From: an uncultured Bacteroides sp.
Lineage (GTDB): Bacteria; Bacteroidota; Bacteroidia; Bacteroidales; Bacteroidaceae
Assembly: GCA_900551645.1 (NCBI GenBank)
Contig: URWP01000093.1
Coordinates: 1 to 9,432 of the forward strand
DNA length: 9,432 nucleotides
Direction of reading: 5' to 3'
Made by a program: the position numbers and the translations under genes. Positions within the stretch are counted from its first letter, which is position 1. The number at the start of each line of letters is the position of its first letter. This document shows positions 1 through 4,728 of this stretch, one piece after another. A model generated the notes under the pieces. The model searched no databases and was not told the DNA's origin. It worked only from the letters and a program-made list of their open reading frames with translations.

Positions 1-54
1 CCAGAGCCGCTTAGGCTGGGCTAATTTTTAACGAACTATTGTAAAAGTATAAAT
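1..54 (+). promoter_or_regulatory. Left-edge leader of the HEAT-like gene; weak -7-like element
   Basis: This short stretch lies before the first gene. TAATTTTT at 22-29 matches the Bacteroides -7 element TAnnTTTG at 7 of 8 positions and would give a leader of about 18 nt. The matching -33 element would lie outside the window and cannot be tested. Two other readings are possible. Bases 1-24 read PEPLRLG-stop in frame 1 and could be the tail of an upstream gene. The AGCC/GGCT arms at 5-18 followed by a T-run could be a weak terminator. No reading is firmly supported. Confidence 0.2.
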
Positions 55-603
55 ATGAAAAAAGACTGGAACACATGGCTTCGGAAGCGACTTACCGGCC
101 GAATTGGTGAAGACGATATTATGGAGGTTGCTTATCTGACGCAGGGAGAGGAGAATAATTCCGTTAAGGAAGCCCTTTATGCATTGCTGTTTGATTCCGA
201 TGATCGGGTGGCAGAGAATGCTGCCTGGATATTCGCACATTTCGACCGTGCCAATAACGAATGGTTGTACGATAAGCATGAGGCGTTGATAGATGAAGCG
301 ATGCGCACCCCGCGTATTTCCAAACGGAGAATGCTGTTGGGGCTGTTGCTCCGTCAGCCTTTCTATGAAGAGACAATCCGTACCGATTTCCTGGATTTCT
401 GTCTGGAACGGATGATGGCTGCCGCTGAGCCTGTCGGTATCCGTGCCTATTGCATGAAACTGGCTTACCTGCAATGCCGTTTTTTCCCGGAATTGCTTTC
501 CGAACTAAGACAGGCGCTGGAAATTATGGAACCGGAATACCTGTCTTCCGGATTGAAGGTGGCCAGGCGGAATCTGCTGAAAGAGTTAGGAGAGAAAGGA
601 TAA
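55..603 (+). CDS. Small cytoplasmic HEAT-repeat-like helical protein, function unknown
   Basis: The product is a 182-residue soluble protein with no signal peptide, no membrane segment and no visible catalytic motif. It is predicted to be almost entirely helical. Residues 36-66 (KEALYALLFDSDDRVAENAA followed by a WIFAHFDR helix) have the look of a HEAT or armadillo repeat, in which a short helix, a turn with Asp, and a second helix alternate. Weaker helical pairs follow at about 90-140 and 145-178. HEAT-like folds usually mediate protein-protein contacts; the partner here is not evident. The ATG at 55 is the first in-frame start, preceded by an A/T-rich leader without a clear Shine-Dalgarno. 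The gene stands alone on the plus strand, converges with the membrane-protein gene ending at 645, and shares a terminator with it. The reading frame is secure, but the assignment as HEAT-like is by pattern only. Confidence 0.8.
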   Translation: MKKDWNTWLRKRLTGRIGEDDIMEVAYLTQGEENNSVKEALYALLFDSDDRVAENAAWIFAHFDRANNEWLYDKHEALIDEAMRTPRISKRRMLLGLLLRQPFYEETIRTDFLDFCLERMMAAAEPVGIRAYCMKLAYLQCRFFPELLSELRQALEIMEPEYLSSGLKVARRNLLKELGEKG

Positions 604-604
604 A

Positions 605-634
605 AAGCGGTATCGGAGTAAAACCGTACCGCTT
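605..634. terminator. Strong bidirectional intrinsic terminator between convergent genes
   Basis: AAGCGGTA (605-612) pairs perfectly with TACCGCTT (627-634). After a single bulged T613, CGG (614-616) pairs with CCG (624-626) around a 7-nt loop. A T-rich tail (TTTTTATTTTTT from 642) serves plus-strand transcripts. An A-run at 602-606 gives a U-run on the minus strand. The stem lies between the stop codon of the HEAT-like gene and the stop codon of the convergent membrane-protein gene, as expected for a shared terminator. Confidence 0.88.
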
Positions 635-644
635 CATTGTCTTT

Positions 645-1187
645 TTATTTTTTGTATTCCGGATCATTGGGATTGATAGAGCCATATTTTGTATTTAATA
701 TTTCTTCGCCCATTAATCCTCGTGTGGATTTGACCTTTTCTATTGTCCCATCAGCGTGATGTACTTCATATAAATTTCCTCCTTTATCCGGAAAAATGAT
801 GGCTAAAATAATCCATCCGACAATGAGGAACATTAACAGGAAGATGGCATACATTGCCAGTTGGAAAGCAATCATTGTTATGAACAGATTGAAGAAGACA
901 TACCCGATTTTCTTGCCGATTCCTGTTACCGATTTTAGTCCACGCCGTACATCGCGTATCATGATTACAAGAATGACCAGTCCGGCTATTGTTTCTACAG
1001 TCTCCTCGGCATCTTTCCCGGTTGTAAAGATTTGTGTGATTGCCAGAATGATACCGGCGATAAGTGCTGCAAATAATATGTGTATAAAGCATTTGCCGGC
1101 GTATGGCTGATAGTTTTCCTCTTTTTTACCGAAAAGTTTGGTGTCAAGTTTATTGACCCATGACTCCATTTTATTCAGAATTTTCAT
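645..1187 (-). CDS. Four-pass inner-membrane protein, function unknown
   Basis: The 180-residue product is dominated by hydrophobic helices: roughly 33-54, 64-78, and a long hydrophobic stretch at 94-132 that is best read as two segments with a short turn. The first 30 residues are a charged, lysine-rich cytoplasmic-type tail, and about 48 residues after the last helix are hydrophilic (with HHADGTIEKVKS at 143-154). No cleavable signal peptide and no catalytic motif were seen. A GAAGGA Shine-Dalgarno (1195-1200 on the minus strand) sits 7 nt before the ATG, which supports the start at 1187 over an internal Met at residue 7. It is the last gene of the minus-strand cluster, 53 nt after the lipoprotein gene, with no terminator between. 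I do not recognise the family. A role in the envelope is likely from the topology and the lipoprotein neighbour, but nothing more specific is supported. Confidence 0.82.
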   Translation of the reverse strand: MKILNKMESWVNKLDTKLFGKKEENYQPYAGKCFIHILFAALIAGIILAITQIFTTGKDAEETVETIAGLVILVIMIRDVRRGLKSVTGIGKKIGYVFFNLFITMIAFQLAMYAIFLLMFLIVGWIILAIIFPDKGGNLYEVHHADGTIEKVKSTRGLMGEEILNTKYGSINPNDPEYKK

Positions 1188-1240
1188 AATTGTGTCCTTC
1201 GTTTTTATATTAAACTAGAGTGATGTCGGTTTCTCCCGGA

Positions 1241-1660
1241 TTATTCTTCCATCAGTTTTTCGGTTCCGAACATCAGTATCTTCCAGCTTCCGTCATCATC
1301 CTTTGTCAGGTAGAAATCTCCTTCGGTTTCTTTGTTTCCATAGTCGACCATTTTATAAGAGACCCGGACCCATTTCCCTGTTTTGCTCTGTTCCTCTTTC
1401 AGAATTTCGTAACTTTTGACCTTTTCATCCTCATGATTTTCTACATTCCGTTCAATCATTCGGGCCAGATCCTGAATGTCGTCTTCTACCTTTTGAGGAT
1501 TGGACTTATCTTTTACATAAAAGCTTCTTGCATACGTTTTATAGTCATCATTCATAAGTGCATTGAATGCTTTTTCAACGGCTTTCGTTGGTGTGTTTGA
1601 CGAACAGGCTGCCAGCAGCATACTGCATACAGCCAGGAGTAGGATAGGTAATTTTTTCAT
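1241..1660 (-). CDS. DUF4878-like lipoprotein
   Basis: The 139-residue product begins with a lipoprotein signal peptide: a Lys-Lys start, a hydrophobic core, and a lipobox L16-A17-A18-C19, so lipidation at Cys19 is expected. The mature part (about 24-135) fits the small NTF2-like, cone-shaped fold of DUF4878 and lumazine-binding-like proteins. It has an N-terminal helix pair beginning TKAVEKAFNALMNDDY, then alternating strands ending in a DGSWKILMFG strand typical of the family. These proteins are common in Bacteroidales envelopes and their ligand is unknown. No strong Shine-Dalgarno precedes the ATG; the leader is A/T-rich. A perfect -7-like element inside the end of the upstream gene could give it its own promoter. 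It lies 30 nt after the upstream gene and 53 nt before the membrane-protein gene, on the same strand. Confidence 0.88.
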   Translation of the reverse strand: MKKLPILLLAVCSMLLAACSSNTPTKAVEKAFNALMNDDYKTYARSFYVKDKSNPQKVEDDIQDLARMIERNVENHEDEKVKSYEILKEEQSKTGKWVRVSYKMVDYGNKETEGDFYLTKDDDGSWKILMFGTEKLMEE

Positions 1661-1690
1661 ATTTCATGGAATTATGTTAAACAATCATGA

Positions 1691-2272
1691 TTATTCAAAT
1701 GTAATTTGTTTCAGCTTTTCATGTCTGATTTCAAGTAACGAGCGTTTAGCCTTTATTTTGTGAAGTCCTCCCCATTTTCCAGTAATCGCATATTGTGTTA
1801 CCAGTTCTGCTGGAAGAATCTCTGATAAAGTCTTCCGGACGACGGAGCAAATTTCATAAATGCGATTGTTACCCGGTTCCACCAGGTTGTTTAGACTTTT
1901 CTTAATTTTTCCTGCCTCTATATTTTTCTCTTCGGAGACAATCTGGTATATCTGATACAGTTCTTTCAGGTAATTATCCAGATTCTTGAATTCCACTCCT
2001 GAGTGATGAAGCAGGAAAAAGATATATACCGTTTTAGGCAGATAGGACATCTTCACTTCTTTGTCACTGTACATCGGAAAGAACAGACGACACTGTGTGT
2101 CTATGATGATTGGTGTACTTTGAGGTAAACATCCGTTCTTTTCATCGTTCTTCGAAGCCATTTCTTTCAGTAACTTTTTTACTTCTTCATCTTTCAGCAA
2201 ATAATCATTGGCAAGTAACTCCATCAACATTTTTTTTGCTGTGTAATATGAGATATTTACTTTCTCATTCAT
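1691..2272 (-). CDS. Conserved-looking cytoplasmic protein, family not recognised
   Basis: The 193-residue product is soluble, with no signal peptide. Three blocks can be seen. An N-terminal helical, lysine-rich segment spans about 1-45. A hydrophobic centre at 78-112 includes LPKTVYIFFLLHHSGVEF and then an acidic/aromatic helix. A C-terminal block spans 134-180 with NNRIYEICSVVRKTLSEILP followed by a Y-x-I-x-G-x-x-G-x-x-x-x-I turn (161-173). The last block resembles a pattern I associate with uncharacterised Bacteroidales proteins, but I cannot name the family. No helix-turn-helix, nuclease or protease motif is evident. A clear AAAAAGGAAAG Shine-Dalgarno lies just upstream of the ATG at 2272, and a perfect -7 element lies about 20 nt further out. 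It is the first gene of the minus-strand cluster and is divergent from the caspase operon, with which it shares the 187-nt control region. Confidence 0.78.
   Translation of the reverse strand: MNEKVNISYYTAKKMLMELLANDYLLKDEEVKKLLKEMASKNDEKNGCLPQSTPIIIDTQCRLFFPMYSDKEVKMSYLPKTVYIFFLLHHSGVEFKNLDNYLKELYQIYQIVSEEKNIEAGKIKKSLNNLVEPGNNRIYEICSVVRKTLSEILPAELVTQYAITGKWGGLHKIKAKRSLLEIRHEKLKQITFE
1696..1703 (-). promoter_or_regulatory. Possible internal -7 element for the lipoprotein gene
   Basis: On the minus strand this reads TACATTTG, a perfect match to the Bacteroides -7 consensus TAnnTTTG. It lies inside the last codons of the upstream gene and would give a leader of about 28 nt for the lipoprotein gene. 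No TTTG is found at the usual 19-21 bp upstream; the nearest partial match is too far. A few matches of this kind are expected by chance in a window of this size. Confidence 0.28.
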
Positions 2273-2292
2273 AGCTTTCCTTTTTATTATTG

Positions 2293-2300
2293 CAAATTTA
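2293..2300 (-). promoter_or_regulatory. -7 promoter element for the minus-strand cluster
   Basis: The minus strand reads TAAATTTG, a perfect match to the Bacteroides TAnnTTTG element, 20 nt before the start codon at 2272. Transcription would start near 2286, leaving a short leader that contains the Shine-Dalgarno. The closest TTTG upstream (2326-2329 on the minus strand) is 25 bp away instead of the usual 19-21, so the -33 element is not convincing. The left arm of the large palindrome (2328-2363) overlaps that -33 area, so a protein bound to it could affect this promoter. Confidence 0.45.
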
Positions 2301-2327
2301 AATTAAAAAAAACACTACTTTTATTCA

Positions 2328-2363
2328 AAACAAGATTGTTACTGAGTGGTAAAAACCTTGTTT
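2328..2363. promoter_or_regulatory. 36-bp imperfect palindrome in the divergent control region; candidate operator
   Basis: The sequence is symmetrical about 2345/2346. AAACAAG (2328-2334) pairs with CTTGTTT (2357-2363), TT (2336-2337) with AA (2354-2355), and TTAC (2339-2342) with GTAA (2349-2352). That makes 13 Watson-Crick matches in 15 symmetric positions around a 6-nt centre. It is not followed by a T-tract on either strand, so it does not look like a terminator. It sits midway between the -7 element of the minus-strand cluster and the start of the caspase operon, a position suited to an operator controlling both directions. Confidence 0.5.
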
Positions 2364-2378
2364 ACAGAAAAAAGATGG

Positions 2379-2415
2379 TTTGTTTAGGGATATTCAAAAC
2401 ATCTTTTTATCTTTA
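2379..2415 (+). promoter_or_regulatory. Weak candidate promoter for the caspase-sigma-CHAT operon
   Basis: TTTG at 2379-2382 could serve as a -33 element. TATCTTTA at 2408-2415 matches TAnnTTTG at 7 of 8 positions. The spacing of 25 bp is longer than the usual 19-21. The leader to the ATG at 2460 would be about 38 nt. Alternatively, the operon may use an ECF-type promoter read by its own sigma factor, whose consensus is unknown. Confidence 0.25.
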
Positions 2416-2459
2416 TCCTCCGAATACGTAAAAGGTAAACGGACAGTAGAAAAATTTTT

Positions 2460-3377
2460 ATGTGTATGACTCTTTTCCGCCTATTCTGTATCTGTTGGCT
2501 GTCTGTATACGGGTGTTGCTACGCCCGTACAGGTAGAGCTTTGATTGTTGCTATCAGTGAATATCCGGCAGAAAATGGATGGGAGAGAATTCATGGTGAT
2601 AATGACGGGGCGATGATGGCCGAATTGTTAGGAAGAAATCATTATAGTCAGATAATTCGGTTACGTAATGAAGAGGCTACAAAGAAGGCTATCAGCCAGG
2701 CCCTGAAACAATTGTATGAATGCACGACCCTGGGTGATTACGTATTTCTGCATTTTTCCTGTCACGGCCAGCAGATGATGGATTTGAGCGGAGATGAGGA
2801 AGACGGTCTGGATGAAGCCTTGATTCCTTATGATGCGTTGTTCTGGTATCTTCCGGAGATGTATGAGGGAGAGAATCATCTGTGTGACGATGAGTTGGGA
2901 GAATGGATTGACAGGTTACGCTACAAGGCCGGGAGGAAAGGGCAGGTTTTTGTACTGCTGGATGCATGTCATAGCGGTACTGCGAACCGCTATACCGCTG
3001 ATGTCTATATCCGGGGTACCAACAAGATTTTTGCTCCGGAAGATTACCGGCCACAGCCAGGAAAGCATTTGGAACGTAGCCTGAAACTGAAATCAGCCGA
3101 AAATAAGGCTCCTACGCTGGTCTTGAGCGCCTGCAAGGCCGAGGAGACAAATTATGAATATTATAGTCGGAAAAGCCGATGTCATTACGGAAAGCTGACC
3201 TATAGTTTTGTACGGTTGGTAGAGCAGGGGAACGATGCATTTACAGCCGAAGCATGGTGTGAAGCTGTAGATGAAACTATGCAGCAGTTACCTTCCGGGC
3301 GTTTTTCCAAATCGCAGCACCCGTACATGGAATGTAGTGATACGGAGGAGCAATTTGTCGTATCTGTGTTTTATTAA
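2460..3377 (+). CDS. Exported metacaspase-like protease (caspase family, peptidase C14)
   Basis: The 305-residue product carries an N-terminal export signal (hydrophobic core about 4-20, likely cleavage near Ala22). The Cys-Cys pair at 19-20 has a poor lipobox, so simple secretion to the periplasm is favoured over lipidation. The caspase fold fills residues 25-304. A first strand RALIVAISEY is followed by GDNDG (46-50), the catalytic His102 in FSCHGQQ, the metacaspase-type acidic run GDEEDGLDEALIP (111-123), and the catalytic Cys170 in LLDACHSG. In type I and kinetoplastid metacaspases the Asp two residues before Cys and the Asp of the ND motif line the S1 pocket and select Arg or Lys. Both are present here (Asp168, Asp49), so basic P1 specificity is inferred. 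It leads the operon, 15 nt before the sigma gene. Two ATGs (2460, 2466) are possible and neither has a strong Shine-Dalgarno. Confidence 0.92.
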   Translation: MCMTLFRLFCICWLSVYGCCYARTGRALIVAISEYPAENGWERIHGDNDGAMMAELLGRNHYSQIIRLRNEEATKKAISQALKQLYECTTLGDYVFLHFSCHGQQMMDLSGDEEDGLDEALIPYDALFWYLPEMYEGENHLCDDELGEWIDRLRYKAGRKGQVFVLLDACHSGTANRYTADVYIRGTNKIFAPEDYRPQPGKHLERSLKLKSAENKAPTLVLSACKAEETNYEYYSRKSRCHYGKLTYSFVRLVEQGNDAFTAEAWCEAVDETMQQLPSGRFSKSQHPYMECSDTEEQFVVSVFY

Positions 3378-3392
3378 AATCAGTAAAGAGAT

Positions 3393-3977
3393 ATGCGATT
3401 GTCATTTCATTGGAACAAACGGAATGCAGACTCTTCCTTACCGGAAACTATGATTCGTGAAGAAGGAGTTGAGCAGCTCTATGCACACTACCGGCCACTG
3501 TTTATAGGTTATATCCGGAAGAGGTATCAGCTTGAAGAAGAGGTGGCATCGGATATTTATCATGACAGCTTTCTGCTAATGATGGATAACATCCGGACAG
3601 GTAAGTATCAGCAGCAGGATGCTTCACTGCTGACTTATCTTTTGGGAATCGGCAAGCATCTTGTGCTGAAGCGATTCCAGAAGGAAGATAAACTGCCTCT
3701 TGTGGCAGAGTGGGTGAGTGAGCTGTTGCCGGATACTGACTGGAAATATGCCCAGGAAGAAGCGTATAGGTTAGTGAGTGAGGATGATTCCGTATGTAAC
3801 CGTATTTTACGGTTCTTTTATTGGGACAGGTTGAGTATGGCTGAAATAGCCGAACGGTTGGAATACCAGTCGGCAGAGGTAGCAAAGAGTAAGAAGAATT
3901 CTTGTCTGCGCCGTTTCTCTTTTGAATTGAAACGCAGGTTGGAAGGCAAGGATATTTTTTATAAACTGAAAAAATGA
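3393..3977 (+). CDS. RNA polymerase sigma factor, sigma-70 family (ECF-like)
   Basis: The 194-residue product has the two-domain layout of ECF-type sigma factors. Region 2 spans about 27-97, with YRPLFIGYIRKRY, the core-binding helix VASDIYHDSFLLMMDNI, and the -10-recognition helix LLTYLLGIGKHLVLKRFQK. Region 4 spans about 131-182, with a helix-turn-helix LSMAEIAERLEYQSAEVAKS and a basic CLRRF tail that would contact the -35 element. It would direct RNA polymerase to a dedicated promoter set. Region 1.1 and region 3 are absent, as expected for this class. The ATG at 3393 follows an AAAGAG sequence; a second ATG at 3450 (Met20) would still leave both domains intact. It is followed after a single base by a membrane protein with an anti-sigma-like N-terminus, the usual arrangement for a sigma factor held inactive at the membrane. 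Target promoters cannot be read from this window. Confidence 0.9.
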   Translation: MRLSFHWNKRNADSSLPETMIREEGVEQLYAHYRPLFIGYIRKRYQLEEEVASDIYHDSFLLMMDNIRTGKYQQQDASLLTYLLGIGKHLVLKRFQKEDKLPLVAEWVSELLPDTDWKYAQEEAYRLVSEDDSVCNRILRFFYWDRLSMAEIAERLEYQSAEVAKSKKNSCLRRFSFELKRRLEGKDIFYKLKK

Positions 3978-3978
3978 T

Positions 3979-4728
3979 ATGGATAGGAGCAAGGAAAATC
4001 AGATACAGGATGAGATCGACCGGTTCCTGAACTATGAAATGACTCCTGAAGAAGAAGCGGAGTTCATGAACCGGATGGAAAAGGATGTGTCTCTCAAAGA
4101 AAAGGTATTTCTAAGGCAGCTCATCGTAGAAGCACAACGGAAGAAAGCCGAAACGGAACTGCTGAGTCAGACAGGAAGGAAGCCCCGTAAGTCTGTGATA
4201 CCAGTCCCTTACCGCTGGGCAGTAGCCTGTCTGTGTCTTCTGTTGGCGGGACTTTCTTTCTATGGAAGAATGTACCGTTTCACTACTCAGGAGATTATGG
4301 AAACCTGTTATACTCCTCCGGTCTGGGAAAGTTCGCGTTCTGAGGGTTTTTCTACACCCGAAGTTGCCCGTATCAACCGTTGCATAGAACAATGGTATAT
4401 GGCCGGAGAGCGTGATAGCTTGTTCGCTTGCTATCAGCAGTTGTCTGCGGAGAATAATCTGTCATCAGTGACGGAAAAGAGCAGGATGTTTCTGGGAATA
4501 GCTTTCTTGCAGCGGGGAAATCTGGAGCTGGCCTATTCATTGGCCCGGGAGCTTCAGAACGGTCAGGAGGAGGAAGCGGGTGACTGGTTGCTGCTCGGAT
4601 GCCTGCTGCACGACGGGAAAAGAAAGGAAGTACTGGAACTTTCTTCCCGCATCAGCAAGCAGAAAGGGTTGTACCGGGAAGAGGCACAAAAGATATATGA
4701 AAACTTAAAACAACGGAAATGGTTCTGA
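3979..4728 (+). CDS. Single-pass membrane protein, anti-sigma-like with periplasmic TPR-like tail
   Basis: The 249-residue product has three parts. The cytoplasmic part (1-79) carries DEIDRFLNYEMTPEEEAEFM and a following charged helix, the pattern of Bacteroidetes anti-sigma N-termini (a flexible start, then an EE-x-x-x-F helix). It has no Cys at all before the membrane, so it is not a zinc-binding anti-sigma. One transmembrane helix (about 80-96) follows the basic stretch GRKPRKS, which predicts N-in/C-out topology. The periplasmic part (97-249) contains two TPR-like helical hairpins (about 168-193 and 200-228). The start lies 1 nt after the sigma stop (TGATATG), and the end overlaps the CHAT gene by 10 nt, so translation is probably coupled to both. 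Anti-sigma function is inferred from position and the N-terminal pattern. It could instead be a TPR scaffold for the CHAT protein. Arg97 and Arg100, just outside the membrane, are possible sites for a basic-specific protease. Confidence 0.82.
   Translation: MDRSKENQIQDEIDRFLNYEMTPEEEAEFMNRMEKDVSLKEKVFLRQLIVEAQRKKAETELLSQTGRKPRKSVIPVPYRWAVACLCLLLAGLSFYGRMYRFTTQEIMETCYTPPVWESSRSEGFSTPEVARINRCIEQWYMAGERDSLFACYQQLSAENNLSSVTEKSRMFLGIAFLQRGNLELAYSLARELQNGQEEEAGDWLLLGCLLHDGKRKEVLELSSRISKQKGLYREEAQKIYENLKQRKWF

Noticed and set aside
5..29. A terminator at the left edge (AGCC...GGCT followed by TTTTT)
   Set aside because: The uninterrupted stem is only 4 bp, and the upstream context is missing.
2460..2522. 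Lipoprotein signal in the caspase-like protein (Cys19-Cys20)
   Set aside because: The residues before Cys19 are V-Y-G; Tyr at -2 is atypical for a lipobox. Ordinary signal-peptidase cleavage near Ala22 fits better.
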